Below the pieces are notes generated by a model. The model did no database searches. It was given only the letters and a program-made list of their open reading frames with translations, and was not told where the DNA came from. Positions 41,758-54,900 of a stretch of 64,000 bases of DNA are shown piece by piece (position 1 is the stretch's first letter; every line of letters starts with the position of its first letter). Both the position numbers and the translations under genes were made by a program. Source of the stretch: an uncultured Gammaproteobacteria bacterium (GTDB taxonomy: Bacteria; Pseudomonadota; Gammaproteobacteria; Steroidobacterales; Foliamicaceae); NCBI GenBank assembly GCA_951828235.1, contig OX639965.1:2309556-2373555 (forward strand), written 5' to 3'.

Positions 41758-42188
41758 TCGACCGGGCTTTCGTGCGCCTTGCCGAGGTAGAGCGAAGGTC
41801 CGTAGACCTGCGTCCCGTCAACCTCCAGCCGGACCCGGTAGCGGCCCGGCTCCGGAAACGTCACGTCCTCCAGCGGCAGGTTGAGCTGGGTTCTCGGCGG
41901 TGCGGCGGAACCGGGCGACTCTTCGACCTCGCTGAAGCCCTGGATGGTGAAAACGGCCTTGTCGCCGGGGTCCAGCAGTTCGATCAGGAACGGCACGCGC
42001 CCGCGCTCTCCGTCGTTCCAGCTCACCAGCCCCGCAAGTCGCATGCGCGGCTGGCGCGCGGGAAACGACGGCGCGCGAAGCTCGTCGAAGATGCCGCGCA
42101 CCTCAAGCTGGCCGGACTCGTCCGAACCGGCCCGGTGACAGAAAAAAAGTGTGCACTCCACGCGTGCAGTGTACCCACCGTTCGGCAT
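41754..42188 (-). CDS. DUF6941-like small protein
   Basis: About 144 residues from ATG 42188; GTG 42161 is also possible, and the long upstream extension of the ORF overlaps a divergent gene. It reads VECTLFFCHRA near the start, then an Ig-like beta pattern with LVSWNDGERGRVPFLIELL and FPEPGRYRVRLEVDG. It resembles the DUF6941 pattern. Unknown function, coupled to the downstream dehydrogenase-type gene. Confidence 0.6.
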   Translation of the reverse strand: MPNGGYTARVECTLFFCHRAGSDESGQLEVRGIFDELRAPSFPARQPRMRLAGLVSWNDGERGRVPFLIELLDPGDKAVFTIQGFSEVEESPGSAAPPRTQLNLPLEDVTFPEPGRYRVRLEVDGTQVYGPSLYLGKAHESPVE

Positions 42189-42228
42189 AAAATACGCCGG
42201 TTGTTTGCCAGTGAAGCAGAGGAACAGT

Positions 42229-42999
42229 ATGAAGCGCTTTGCGTGTTTGATGATCAGCGCCGCCGCCATGGTCGCGGCCGGAACCGCCTTCGCCGCCGGC
42301 GACGCCGCGCGCGGCGAGGCCGAATTTGAAGTCTGCGCCGTATGCCACGGCGAGCAGGGCGAGGGTTTTGAGAAGTACGGCGCGCCGAAGATCGGCGGCC
42401 AGGAAGACTGGTACGTGATCACCAGTCTCAAGAATTTCCGGGCCGGGCTGCGCGCCAGGGACAACTGCGACGTGGCCGACGTGGCCGGCACCCTGGAGCG
42501 GGCCAAGGCCCAGTCGCCCGACTACGCCGAGATCGAGGCCGAACTGGCGACTCATTTCGAGGGCGGACTGCCCTCCGGCGGCGCCTGCAGCCAACCGTCG
42601 AACGACGTTTACGGGCCGCTGATGCGCGCCATCGCGCTGACACTGGCCGACGACCAGGCCGTCGAGGACCTGGCGGCGTACCTGCTTACGCTATCGCCGC
42701 CGAACCCGCCGGCGACGATCGAAGGCGATCTCGCTACGGGCACCATCGGCTACGCGACCTGCATCGCCTGCCACGGCGCGGCCGGTGAGGGCAACCAGGC
42801 GCTCAACGCGCCGGCCGTTGCGGGGCAGCACGACTGGTACACGATACGGCAGATGGAGCACTACATCGCAGGTATTCGCGGCAGCGACCCGCGCAACATC
42901 TTCGATACGCAGATGCGCCCGATGGCGATGGTCCTGCCCACGCCCGATGCGATCCGGAACGTAACCGCCTACATCAACTCGTTCACCGCCGGCGAATAG
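42229..42999 (+). CDS. Diheme c-type cytochrome, c4-like
   Basis: 256 residues from ATG 42229 with a signal peptide (MKRFACLMISAAAMVAAG). Haem sites CAVCH and CIACH, and Met ligand candidates in VYGPLMRAIAL and DTQMRPMAMVL. It is a third diheme cytochrome within 11 kb and a likely paralogue of the one at 40158. Probably a periplasmic electron carrier. Confidence 0.92.
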   Translation: MKRFACLMISAAAMVAAGTAFAAGDAARGEAEFEVCAVCHGEQGEGFEKYGAPKIGGQEDWYVITSLKNFRAGLRARDNCDVADVAGTLERAKAQSPDYAEIEAELATHFEGGLPSGGACSQPSNDVYGPLMRAIALTLADDQAVEDLAAYLLTLSPPNPPATIEGDLATGTIGYATCIACHGAAGEGNQALNAPAVAGQHDWYTIRQMEHYIAGIRGSDPRNIFDTQMRPMAMVLPTPDAIRNVTAYINSFTAGE

Positions 43000-43060
43000 C
43001 TCCGCTCGACGCGGGCTTGTGACACGCCCCTCGCGGGCGTCCTACCGCCAAGTCTGAACG

Positions 43061-43089
43061 GACCGCTGCGGCAATCCGCCGCTGCGGTC
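43061..43089 (+). terminator. Strong hairpin after cytochrome gene
   Basis: GACCGCTGCGGC, short loop, GCCGCTGCGGTC (one mismatch), followed by ATCATTCTTTAC. A likely terminator, although the T tract is weak. Confidence 0.55.
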
Positions 43090-43232
43090 ATCATTCTTTA
43101 CTCAGAATCTTGGAAAAGACGATATCTACTTGTTAATAAAAGGGTAATCTCCACTTCTACTCCTGCCCCGGCCGGTGCGAAACGCGCGGGCGTATGATCG
43201 GGAATAGCTTTATTTCCTGGGAGGAAACAATT

Positions 43233-43499
43233 GTGGAAATGTCTGGACCTTTTGTTGATATCGTAATCGCCGTGGTCGTCGCGCTTGTCATGTCGAAGGG
43301 GCTCAAGGTGGTGACCCGCGACGGTGACATCTGGACAACGCTCGCCCGCATCGCGCTGTGCTACGTTGGGGCCGTGTGCGGCGGCGACATGCTGGCCGGT
43401 TCGTTCACCGGTATGGGCGTTGATGTCCTGGGTTCCCTGCTCGGTTCCGTGGGGCTGTATCTCATCGTGACCGAGATCCTGAGGAGCCTCAAGGCATAG
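43233..43499 (+). CDS. Small integral membrane protein
   Basis: 88 residues from GTG 43233, 8 bases after GGGAGG; ATG 43239 is the alternative. Three hydrophobic segments: VDIVIAVVVALVMSK, ARIALCYVGAVCGGDML and LGSLLGSVGLYLIVTEIL. The topology is like GlsB/YeaQ small membrane proteins, but the match is weak. The upstream gap 43000-43232 holds only the hairpin. Confidence 0.7.
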   Translation: MEMSGPFVDIVIAVVVALVMSKGLKVVTRDGDIWTTLARIALCYVGAVCGGDMLAGSFTGMGVDVLGSLLGSVGLYLIVTEILRSLKA

Positions 43500-43507
43500 G
43501 CGCAACG

Positions 43508-44647
43508 TCAGGACGCCTGCTTGAACGGGGTGTGCTCGCCGGCGATTTCCACGTAGCGCGCCACCTGTTCGCGCTCGGAGGACAGGTAGCCGCTTAGCGC
43601 GTCGGCGAAGCCTGCGTGGCGCACCCAGTGTGTGGAATACGAGGTGGCCGGCGCGAACCCGCGCGCCAGCTTGTGTTCGCCCTGCACGCCGGAATCGAAG
43701 AGCCTGAGCCCCTCGCGGATGCAGTATTCGATCCCCTGATAGTAGCAGGTCTCGAAATGCAGGCTGTGGTAGTAGCCGGTACTGCCCCAGTAGCGGCCGT
43801 AGAGGGCGTCGTCGCTGCGGAAACAGATGGCCAGCGCGACCGCCTCGCCGTCGAGCTGCGCCAGGAAGACAACGAGTGATTCCGGCATGTCACGCGTAAC
43901 CAGTTCGAAAAACTCTCGGTTCAGGTAGGGATACTGGCCACGCTTGAGGTAGCTCGCGGCGTACAGCGGGTACAGCGTCTTCCAGAGTTCCGGCGTGAGC
44001 GAGTCGCCGTTTAGCGTTTCAAATTGAATTCCGGCTTCGCGCACGCGCCGCCGTTCGCGGTTGACCTTCTTGCGCTTGGCTGAGCTGAAGGTTGAGAGGT
44101 AGTCCGAAAAATCCTCGTAGCCCTCGTCCTTCCAGTGAAACTGGCAATCGGTTCTGAGCATCATGCCTTTTTCTTCCATCCACTCGGCATCCTGCGCGGA
44201 CGGGAACAGGCAATGCAGCGAGCTGGCTTCCATCCGATGCGCCAGCTCTACGGCGCCGGCCAGCAGCAGCGATCGGCGCTCGACTTGTTGCCCGCCGTTG
44301 CCGGCGCACAGAAAGCGGGGTCCGGCCACCGGCGTGAACGGCACGGCGTTGAGCAGCTTGGGATAGTAGTCGTAGCCGGCCCGCTGGTAGGCCGCCGCCC
44401 ACGCCCAGTCGAACACGAACTCGCCGCGCGAGTGGTTCTTGAGATACAGGGGCATGGCGCCGACGGCGTTGCCCTTGTCCTTGAGCAGCAGGTGGCACGG
44501 CTGCCAGCCGGTTTCAGCGGAAACACAGCCGGAGGCTTCCAGCGCGCTCAGGAACTCGTGGCGCAGGAACGGGTGGGCCCCGCCGGCCAGCGCGTTCCAT
44601 TCGCCGGCCGCGACCTCGCCGATGCTGTCGAGCACCTGTATCCGCAT
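43508..44647 (-). CDS. FemAB-like GNAT acyltransferase (PF04339 type)
   Basis: 379 residues. The opening HPFLRHEFLSALEASGCV and the C-terminal ARGFAPATSYSTHWVRHAGF are typical of the peptidoglycan-recognition/FemAB_like family, with YLSTFSSAKRKKVNRERRR in the middle. A Gcn5-type double domain. It may transfer an aminoacyl or acyl group, but the substrate is unknown. Confidence 0.88.
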   Translation of the reverse strand: MRIQVLDSIGEVAAGEWNALAGGAHPFLRHEFLSALEASGCVSAETGWQPCHLLLKDKGNAVGAMPLYLKNHSRGEFVFDWAWAAAYQRAGYDYYPKLLNAVPFTPVAGPRFLCAGNGGQQVERRSLLLAGAVELAHRMEASSLHCLFPSAQDAEWMEEKGMMLRTDCQFHWKDEGYEDFSDYLSTFSSAKRKKVNRERRRVREAGIQFETLNGDSLTPELWKTLYPLYAASYLKRGQYPYLNREFFELVTRDMPESLVVFLAQLDGEAVALAICFRSDDALYGRYWGSTGYYHSLHFETCYYQGIEYCIREGLRLFDSGVQGEHKLARGFAPATSYSTHWVRHAGFADALSGYLSSEREQVARYVEIAGEHTPFKQAS

Positions 44648-44660
44648 GGGCTATAGGTTA

Positions 44661-44681
44661 ACTGGAGGGCGGGACGCCCTC
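44661..44681. repeat. Dispersed GC repeat between two leftward genes
   Basis: ACTGGAGGGCGGGACGCCCTC shares GGAGGGCGGG with the palindrome at 9574-9595 and has its own GAGGGCG/CGCCCTC stem. Confidence 0.45.
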
Positions 44682-44689
44682 GCTCACGG

Positions 44690-45649
44690 CTAAAGTGGAT
44701 TGGCGTCGCAGAACTTCTCCGCGTCAAGCGCCGCCATGCAGCCGGTGCCCGCGGAAGTGATCGCCTGGCGGTAGACAGAATCGGCCACGTCGCCCGCGGC
44801 GAAAACGCCCGGCACGCTGGTGGCGGTGAAGCCACCCGAATCGCCGCCCCGCGTGATCAGGTAGCCGTCCTTGTGCTCGAGCGAGTCCACGAACAGGCTC
44901 GTGGCGGGATCGTGCCCGATGGCAATGAAAACGCCGTCCACCTTGAGGTCCTCGATCAGACTTTCTTCCTTCGTGCTCCTGATCTTCACGCCGGTGACCT
45001 GGTCGCCGTCGCCGAGGACTTCCTCCAGCACCCGGTCCCAGCGGATGTCGATCGGGCCATCGTCGCCGGCGCGCTCGAAGAGTTGCTGCTGCATCATTTT
45101 CTCGGCGCGCAGCGCGTCGCGGCGGTGGATCAGCGTGACGCTGGAGCAGATGTTCGACAGGTACAGCGCTTCCTCGACCGCCGTATTGCCGCCGCCCACC
45201 ACGACCACGGGCCGGTCCCGGAAAAAAAAGCCGTCGCAGGTGGCGCAGGCCGACACGCCCTTGCCGAGGTAGTTCTGCTCGCTCTCCAGCCCCAGGTAGC
45301 GGGCCGTGGCGCCGGTGGCGATGATCAGCGACTCGGCGCGGTATGCGTCGAGGCCGCCCTTGAGCGTGAACGGCCGCTGTGACAGGTCCACCTCGTCGAT
45401 GTGGTCGTAGACCACCTCGGTGCCCAGCCGTTCGGCGTGCTCGCGCAACTCGTCCATGAGCTGCGGCCCGAGCAGTCCCTCGCGGCCCCCGGGCCAGTTG
45501 TCGACATCGGTGGTGGTCATCAACTGCCCGCCCGGTTCGCTGCCGGTGATCAGTACCGGCGACATGTTGGCGCGGGCCCCGTACACGGCCGCGGAATAGC
45601 CGGCGGGACCGGATCCGAGAATGAGGAGTCGACTGACGGAATTCGGCAC
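44690..45649 (-). CDS. trxB: Thioredoxin reductase
   Basis: 319 residues from GTG 45649. FAD site [16 protein letters not shown], active disulfide CATCDG (about 136-141), NADPH site [14 protein letters not shown] and the C-terminal FAD segment [20 protein letters not shown]. It passes electrons from NADPH to thioredoxin. Divergent from ftsK by 58 bp. Confidence 0.96.
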   Translation of the reverse strand: MPNSVSRLLILGSGPAGYSAAVYGARANMSPVLITGSEPGGQLMTTTDVDNWPGGREGLLGPQLMDELREHAERLGTEVVYDHIDEVDLSQRPFTLKGGLDAYRAESLIIATGATARYLGLESEQNYLGKGVSACATCDGFFFRDRPVVVVGGGNTAVEEALYLSNICSSVTLIHRRDALRAEKMMQQQLFERAGDDGPIDIRWDRVLEEVLGDGDQVTGVKIRSTKEESLIEDLKVDGVFIAIGHDPATSLFVDSLEHKDGYLITRGGDSGGFTATSVPGVFAAGDVADSVYRQAITSAGTGCMAALDAEKFCDANPL

Positions 45650-45707
45650 GGCGGCAAGTTTATCCGGGTTTCTATTCGGCAACCACCGGAATAAGATTAG
45701 CCGCCAA

Positions 45708-47908
<2,201 letters not shown>

Positions 47909-47909
<1 letters not shown>

Positions 47910-48544
47910 TGCGCGCCAGGCGATGGATCGTGCTGGCGGTGCTCTTGCCGGCAGCGTTCGCCCTGGCGCAGGACGCAGGGGAAACGGGCGGCGATGGCGT
48001 CCTCAACCGCTTCTTCCACGACGTCAAGCACCTCCAGGCCGACTTCACCCAGCTCGAATACGACGGCGAAGGCGTGTTCCAGCGCGAAAGCACCGGCCGC
48101 CTCTACCTCGCCCGCCCCGGCCACTTTCGGCTCGACTACCTTCAGCCCGACGAGCTGATCATCTGGGCCGACGGCGAGCACCTCTCGATGTTCGACAAGG
48201 AACTGGAGCAGGTGACCGTCTACAAGCAGACCGATCAACTCAAGGAATCCGCCGCCGCGCTCCTGGCCGGCGACGCCTCGGTCCTGGAAAACTACGACGT
48301 GATCGAGGCCGAATTCGCCGACGGGCTGCAATGGTTCGACCTGACCGGAGACGACGCGGAAGAGGGCGACCTGCGCCTGGCGCTGCGGGGAAGCCTGCCC
48401 GCGGTGCTGGAGTTCGCCGACGACCTCGGCAGCCGCGTGCGCATGCTGCTTTCCGGCCTGGACCTCGACAGCGAACTTGACGACGCCGTTTTTGCCCCGA
48501 CAATTCCGCCCGGCGTAGACATTTTCGAAGCGGCCGAATCGTGA
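47909..48544 (+). CDS. lolA: Outer-membrane lipoprotein carrier LolA
   Basis: 211 residues; its ATG overlaps the ftsK stop (TAATG). Signal peptide ending FALAQ, then the LolA pattern [17 protein letters not shown] and [15 protein letters not shown], with a beta-rich body. It ferries lipoproteins through the periplasm from LolCDE to LolB. Confidence 0.94.
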
Positions 48545-49812
48545 TCGATCCCAGACTATTGCGCGAGCAGCCCGACCTCGTGGCGCGCAACCTCGCGCGG
48601 CGCGACGCATCCTTCGACGTGGCCGCTTACGCCGAGCTGGACGCGCGCCGCAAGCACTGGCAGGTGCATGTGGAAAAGCTGCGCGCCGAACGCAACAAGA
48701 TCTCCAAGCAGATCGGCGTGGCCGCCCGCGAAGGCGGCGACGTGGACGCGCTGAAGGCACAGGTAGGGGAGGCAACCCAGGGCCTGGCGGACGCGGGCGG
48801 CGAGCTCAAGACCGTGCAGGCCAGCCTGCGCAAGATCGAGCTTGATCTGCCCAACCTGCTCGACGAAGCCGTCCCGGACGGCAAAGACGAAAGCGCCAAC
48901 CGCGAACTGAAGCGATGGGGCGAGCCGCGCCCCGGAGGCGACGATGTTCAAGACCACGTGGCTCTCGGCGAAGCGCTGGGCCAGATGGACTTCGGCGCCG
49001 CCGCACGCTTGGCCGGCGCGCGCTACACCGTCCTGACCGGCGAACTCGCAAGCCTGCACCGCGCCCTGATCCAGTTCATGCTGGACCTGCACGTGCGCGA
49101 ACACGGCTACACCGAAGCTTACGTCCCCTACATCGTCAACCCCGAGTCGCTGGTCGGCACCGGCCAGCTACCCAAGTTCGAGCAGGACCTGTTCGGCATC
49201 GAAAGCGAACGCTCCGGCTACCTGGTTCCCACCGGTGAAGTCCCGCTCACCAACCTGGTCGCCGGCCAGATCACGGACGAGGCCGAGCTGCCGCTCAAAT
49301 ACACCGCGCACACCCCCTGTTTCCGCTCCGAAGCCGGCGCCTACGGCACGGACACCCGCGGCATGCTCCGCCAACACCAGTTCGAGAAGGTGGAGCTGGT
49401 GCAGATCACCCACCCGGACGGCTCGGATGATGCGCTGGAAGAGCTGACCCACCACGCCGAAATCGTGCTGGAGCGCCTGGAACTGCCGTACCGCAGGGTG
49501 GTCCTGTCGTCAGGTGACACCGGCTTCTCCGCCGCCATCACCTACGACCTGGAAGTCTGGCTGCCTGGCCAGGACCGCTACCGCGAAATCTCCTCTTGCA
49601 GCAACTGTCGCGATTTCCAGGCCCGGCGCATGAGCGCCCGCTGGAAGGGCAGGGACGCACGCGGCTTCGTGCACACCCTGAACGGCTCCGGCATCGCCGC
49701 CGGCCGTGCCCTCATCGCCGTCATGGAAAACTACCAGCAACCCGACGGCAGCATCCTCATCCCCGAGGTCCTAAGGCCCTGGATGGCCGGCGCGGCTAAA
49801 ATCACTGCCTGA
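48541..49812 (+). CDS. serS: Seryl-tRNA synthetase
   Basis: 423 residues from GTG 48541, overlapping the lolA stop. N-terminal coiled coil (about 30-105), then class II motifs: motif 2 [20 protein letters not shown] and motif 3 [18 protein letters not shown]. It charges tRNA-Ser, whose gene follows 12 bp later. Confidence 0.97.
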   Translation: MIDPRLLREQPDLVARNLARRDASFDVAAYAELDARRKHWQVHVEKLRAERNKISKQIGVAAREGGDVDALKAQVGEATQGLADAGGELKTVQASLRKIELDLPNLLDEAVPDGKDESANRELKRWGEPRPGGDDVQDHVALGEALGQMDFGAAARLAGARYTVLTGELASLHRALIQFMLDLHVREHGYTEAYVPYIVNPESLVGTGQLPKFEQDLFGIESERSGYLVPTGEVPLTNLVAGQITDEAELPLKYTAHTPCFRSEAGAYGTDTRGMLRQHQFEKVELVQITHPDGSDDALEELTHHAEIVLERLELPYRRVVLSSGDTGFSAAITYDLEVWLPGQDRYREISSCSNCRDFQARRMSARWKGRDARGFVHTLNGSGIAAGRALIAVMENYQQPDGSILIPEVLRPWMAGAAKITA

Positions 49813-49824
49813 TCCTCGATCATC

Positions 49825-49911
49825 GGAGAGGTGGCAGAGTGGTCGAATGCGGAGGTCTTGAAAACCTCTGACGGTTTACGCCGTCCGTGGGTTCGAATCC
49901 CACCCTCTCCG
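49825..49911 (+). tRNA. tRNA-Ser (anticodon UGA)
   Basis: Acceptor GGAGAGG (49825-49831) pairs with CCTCTCC (49904-49910), discriminator G at 49911. The anticodon arm GGAGGTCTTGAAAACCTC carries TGA in its loop. A long variable arm (ACGGTTTACGCCGT region) and the T loop GTTCGAATC are typical of serine tRNAs. CCA is not encoded. The 3' end marks the border to the island. Confidence 0.96.
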
Positions 49912-49916
49912 TGCCC

Positions 49917-51659
49917 ATGAATTTTGGTCGAAAGGAACCTTGCGGATGCATTGCAAGTGGTGCGGCCAATCGTTCGAGCCAAAGTCAAATCGCGCAGTTC
50001 GACAAATCGCCCGATATTTCTTGTCGCAGAGTCTCCCTTTTGCAACAGGCGGGTCGCCTAGAAGAGTTTAGATTGTTCGGTTCTCCAATAAGGCTTTTCA
50101 TTGGGCTGACGTTTTGTCTAGCGAATATGGCATGCTTCGCTGGCCATGCGAGACCTTCCGAAACTGAGAGAGTGGTTTCCATGCTGTTCAACGTGATGGA
50201 GCAGATTGAGGCGCAGGGCGAGGAAATACGAAATCGGAACAAAAAAGTGTCATGGAACGATTGGAAATCTCACATATTTTCGCAGATTGGATCGGGAGAA
50301 CAACCACGCAACCTTCAGAACACACTTGAGATGATCGAGGACGGTTTCATAAATTCCCATAGCTTTATTCGTAGCTCAAGTCACGTACCTAGGCCGACAC
50401 AGCGCGCAAGGTATCTAAACGTCGAACTGTCCACACCTTCGTTGGACTTTTACTTTTCTTCGCCTCACCTACCTCGACAAAAGGTAACACACGTCAATGG
50501 GGTTCCAATCTCGGAACTGGTTGACGATTACGTGAACTATCGATGTGACCTTGCTTTCATAGTCAGCTGCAACTTTCAATTGGCGGAGCGCTTAGAGTTT
50601 GGCATCTTCCTTCGACCAAATGGCGATGATCCTATACAGTCCTTCAACGGAAAACCGTGGATCAACAGGCACCCAATCGACTCGTACACCGTCGAAGACA
50701 ACTGCGTTTTGTTTAAGCGCAACACAGCTTGGACCATGCTCTTCGATGACAATGCAGTGTGTCTTTTCCGTAGGGAAGACGTTTTACTCCTCCGAATAAG
50801 GCATTTCCAAAGCAAAATGAGTTCATCGGTCGACGATATCTATTGCCTCAGCAATCACGCCGAAAGTTCAATGTGCTCCAGCGTTAACCAATTTCAATCC
50901 GCGATTGAAAAGTTGGGAGTGACCAGCGCAATGCGTCTAGTCGTTGATTTGCAAGGCAACCGAGGAGGGGGAGAGAATACGGCTTGGGTTGCCGCGCTCG
51001 TGCACAAGGGGTTCACCGACAATCCCATTCGTTACCGGTGCAATCGAGAGATGCTTAGTGACCCGAAGGTGCGGAGCTCCATATTTTATGGCTCTGATCG
51101 TGCTGAGTCTTGGTTCAATGAAGTACTGACCCATGATCAGCGGAGTTGTTTCGGTGTGACTTTTCTTCCCGTTAGAGCGGATTTCTGTCGCGCCGATGCA
51201 AGGTGTCAATTGCGGACAATGCTGCCCAGAAGCAGCACCCCTCAGTTCTCGAGCATCACCCTTGTGGTCGATGAAGACTGCGCAAGTTCCTGCGACGACT
51301 TCGTTGTGCGCCTCAAGCTCTTTGGCGATGCAGCGGTAGTCGGTGTGCCGCCAAGGTCAGACTCGACGTATGCCAGGGTTCGCGGCGCAATCGGGTATTC
51401 CTCAAATGGAAAGCTCGAATACCAGCTTTACCCTAGAGCAAACTCCACAGATTCGACTTTTAGACCAATAGTCGACTTCCAACTTCCAGTATCTCGCACA
51501 ACGGATTCGTCAGGTGATTTGGTTGATGGCAAGTCTCCACTAGATCTACTGCTGCCGCTGCCTGTGGAACAATACCATCGACGCTGGGAATACCGTGTCG
51601 AGCAAGCTACAACCGGCGCGCCAACTCGCCGAACGGCTGGCCGGCCTCGTGCTCCTTGA
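49917..51659 (+). CDS. S41-like peptidase-fold protein, C-terminus altered
   Basis: Up to 580 residues from ATG 49917, which lies 6 bp after the tRNA and has no ribosome site. TTG 50073 after GAAGAG would start directly at a signal peptide (GSPIRLFIGLTFCLANMACF) and may be the true start. The C-terminal half resembles C-terminal-processing peptidases: MRLVVDLQGNRGGGEN, then ITLVVDEDCASSCDDFVVRL, where the catalytic Ser is expected. The last 18 or so residues run into an IS3 remnant, so the original C-terminus was replaced. Codon use and base composition differ from the core genes. Confidence 0.7.
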   Translation: MNFGRKEPCGCIASGAANRSSQSQIAQFDKSPDISCRRVSLLQQAGRLEEFRLFGSPIRLFIGLTFCLANMACFAGHARPSETERVVSMLFNVMEQIEAQGEEIRNRNKKVSWNDWKSHIFSQIGSGEQPRNLQNTLEMIEDGFINSHSFIRSSSHVPRPTQRARYLNVELSTPSLDFYFSSPHLPRQKVTHVNGVPISELVDDYVNYRCDLAFIVSCNFQLAERLEFGIFLRPNGDDPIQSFNGKPWINRHPIDSYTVEDNCVLFKRNTAWTMLFDDNAVCLFRREDVLLLRIRHFQSKMSSSVDDIYCLSNHAESSMCSSVNQFQSAIEKLGVTSAMRLVVDLQGNRGGGENTAWVAALVHKGFTDNPIRYRCNREMLSDPKVRSSIFYGSDRAESWFNEVLTHDQRSCFGVTFLPVRADFCRADARCQLRTMLPRSSTPQFSSITLVVDEDCASSCDDFVVRLKLFGDAAVVGVPPRSDSTYARVRGAIGYSSNGKLEYQLYPRANSTDSTFRPIVDFQLPVSRTTDSSGDLVDGKSPLDLLLPLPVEQYHRRWEYRVEQATTGAPTRRTAGRPRAP

Positions 51660-51751
51660 GGATCGAAATGATCTGCTCTTCGGTGAATCGCTTGCGCTTC
51701 ATCCGAGGACCTCCCTCGGTTCGAATGGCCCAGAGAAGGGGGCAAGTCCAC
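51610..51751 (-). mobile_element. Remnant of an IS3-family element
   Basis: The reverse strand from ATG 51702 reads MKRKRFTEEQIISILKEHEA then GQPFGELARRL and stops, the usual start of an IS3 OrfA. Upstream to 51751 lies TGGACTTGCCCCCTTCTC, a plausible element end. The rest of the element is missing. It abuts the 3' end of the S41-like gene. Confidence 0.7.
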
Positions 51752-51915
51752 GATTGTCAGAAATCACATCCGATGTGGCCCAGTTTTTGGGAGTACCCTC
51801 AGCCTTCAGGACGGGCCGTGTCATACTACTTGCCCGGCCCGTTCGGCGGCGACGGCCACGGCCTGTCTGGCCAAGCGAGCCGTAGCAAACTTTGATCGTT
51901 GGGAGTAAAAGAAAT

Positions 51916-54900
51916 ATGGCGGTGTACACCTACTTTGATGGCGAGAAGCTCCCGCTTAAGAAGGCCGTAGATAGCTTCATCGCAAGAGCAGATCCAAAAC
52001 AGCTCGAACGGATCGGCCTAGTGCTTGAAGAGCAGACGTCTTCAGCCAGCTGGCGAATTCAAAGCGAGCCGGCGGCGCTTGAAGGAAACATGACCATTGC
52101 GCGTCAGCACCAAATCGTTGCCCATCACGCCTACCGCATCAAAGATAGCCACAGACCATTTCTGATCTCAGACCGAATTCTAGTTACTTTCGAAGAGCCA
52201 CCCACGGAAGGGCAGGTGTCGTTCTTGATCAACGACTACGCCCTGGAACTAGTCGAGACGCTTTCGGGCCGGGAGTACGTACTCCGTCTAAGCAACGATA
52301 CAGGAATCAACCCAGTTAAGCTCGTGGTACAGCTCAGCGAGGCCGGACTCCCGAATGTCGAAACAGTGAACCACGATCTCAATATGATCTTCCGGCTGCA
52401 GAACTCGTCTGCCACGCCAATGCCCCCTCTTCCGAGCGATCCAGCTTTCAGGCGGCAATGGCACCTGCATGACCATGTCAAGGAAACAGATATCGATTAT
52501 CGCAGTTCGACCCGCTGCCTAGATGCGTGGAAGCTGCTGGACTCTTACGGTGAACGGGACGTTGTTATTGGCATCACCGACAGTGGTTGTCAACTCGATC
52601 ATCGCGACTTCAATGGGCCAAGCAAGTTTGCTGATTGGGGATATTGGGACGGCAACAAACTAGTACACTCCAGCAGCATTGGAGCCGATCCTGCAAAGAT
52701 GTATGATGCGGGCCAGAACCACGGCACATCCTGTGCCGGCGTGGCCGCCGCGGAAGCAGACGGCGTATTAACGGTTGGCGCCGCTCCCGCGTGCCGACTA
52801 CTACCAATCAAATGGCCCTCTAACGGTTCAATACTATTCATCAGCGTGGCCCGTATGGTGAAGATGCTGAGTTTCATCGCTGACAAGGTTGACATTCTCT
52901 CGAACTCGTGGGCGGCGGCGCCCCACTCTAAATGGCCGCGCAACGTAACCGATCGCATTCGGGAACTGGCGGTTTCCGGCGGCCGTCGCGACAAGGGCAT
53001 ACTCTTTCTCTGGGCTGCGGGCAACAACAACTGCCCGCTACAACACAGTGGCAGTGTAGACATTCCCTACACAAGCGGCTGGTGTCCTAATCCAAATGGC
53101 CCACCCTCCTGGTGTGGTGTCCTTACCAGCACCACCTTCAGCAACGACTTGGCCGACATACCCGGGGTTATGCATGTTGCAGCGATGGCGAGCACCGCCA
53201 AGCGCAGCCACTATTCCAACTACGGTCGAGGGATTGACATCTGCGCTCCGTCAAACAACGCACACACATATCGGCGCGGCTACGTCCAGGGACGCGACAT
53301 CTCCACCACAACGGGACCGTCGAGCGCCAACCGTCTCGCTGAAGTGACGCATGGGTTTGGTGGCACATCTAGCGCAACTCCTCTCGTAGCGGGAATTGCG
53401 GCACTTACTATTTCCGCGAACCGTAACCTGACAGCATTACAGGTGCAGAAATACCTAACGTCGACTGCGAGCAAGAACCTGCGCCTCACGGGGTATCCTA
53501 AAACGCTGCCCGCGACGTACGATCCAGATACGTCGTGGGATGTTTCGCCTGTGACACCCTACGACCGGGGTAGCTTCGACGCCCAGGGATGGAGCCCGTG
53601 GTTCGGCTTTGGAAAGGTTGATGCCCTTAAAGCCGTGGGGTTGGCCAAGTTCAATGTTGTAACCACTCTTCTGACTCCGAAAATTGCATTCCAAGATGTT
53701 CCGGAACGTGATTTGACCTGGAGAGCGATCATTTGGGAATGCATCGGATTCAGCCACGTGACCTTCGAGGTTGTGAACGGTCCGGACGCGCCATTCTTTT
53801 TGCTTCTCGGCAGGCAACAAGTGACTGTTCGGCCGCGGGCCGACGAGGCCACTAGAGCGCGGCTCTGGTTGGGCTATACCGGAAATCGGGTGGGAGATGG
53901 TCATGAGAGTACGATCACGATACGATGCCAAGAGACAAACGAAGAATGGACTTTGGAGATTTCCGCAAATGTCATCAAACGCCCCTCCGCCGCGGTAGTA
54001 CTTGTACTTGATAAGTCGATGTCCATGGGGTGGGCACCCGACCGCGACAAACCGGTTTCGGGCAAGCCAAGGCGCGTTGACCTACTTTCCGAAGCCTCAT
54101 GGAATCTCGTTAACCTTGTCCCAGAAGGCACTGGTATAGCGGTAGTCTGCTTCAACCACGTCGCGGATCTTGCACTGTCTCTTGCCAGAATAGTGGGTGC
54201 TAGTTCGAGCAAGGTGCGTGAATCGGTTCGTAAAGTAATTGCGTCCGTCTCACCGGCCGGCAGAACCTCAATCGGTAACGGTGTCAAACTGGCTTTGGAA
54301 GAGCTGTCAAAAGCACAGCGGTTGGGGATATATGACAGTACGTCTTTGATAATCTTGACCGACGGACAAGAAAACAGCGGGCGGACAATCAAGCAAGTCT
54401 TGAACGACGTTGGCGACAGGGACAATATTTTTGCTGTTGGCCTTGGTGAACCAAATGTCATTGATCCCGACAAATTGGCCTTGTTAACGAAAAGCGCGCT
54501 GGAGGCCGGCAAAGAGGGCTATGTACTTCTAACTGGCGCACTCACACTGGATACGCACCTCATCTTGACCAAGTACTATCAGCAAATCCTAGCTGGCATC
54601 GTGAACTGGGAAGTCGCACTAGATCCCGAGCAGCGCTTGACGAACAGTAATTCTGAGGTCTTGATTCCGTTCAACCTGTCGTCCTTGGATCACAGCGTGG
54701 ATGTTATTTTGTTAACGTCTCGCGGAATGACTCACGAAGTCGTCTTTCTTGATCTGATTTCACCTGAAGGAAAGAAGATCACACCGAGCGAACTCCCAAA
54801 AGGTGTCGAGTATTTCAGGAAGAGTTCGTCTATGGTCTATTATCGCTTCACACTGCCCCTTGTAGAGAAGTATCAGCCATACAGAATTGTTGGGTCACCT

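Noticed and set aside
42189-42506. Long N-terminal extension of the DUF6941-like ORF
   Set aside because: It is antisense to the start and signal peptide of a diheme cytochrome gene and has shadow-like composition.
49887-49916. ATG at 49887 as the start of the S41-like protein
   Set aside because: It lies inside the tRNA-Ser gene.
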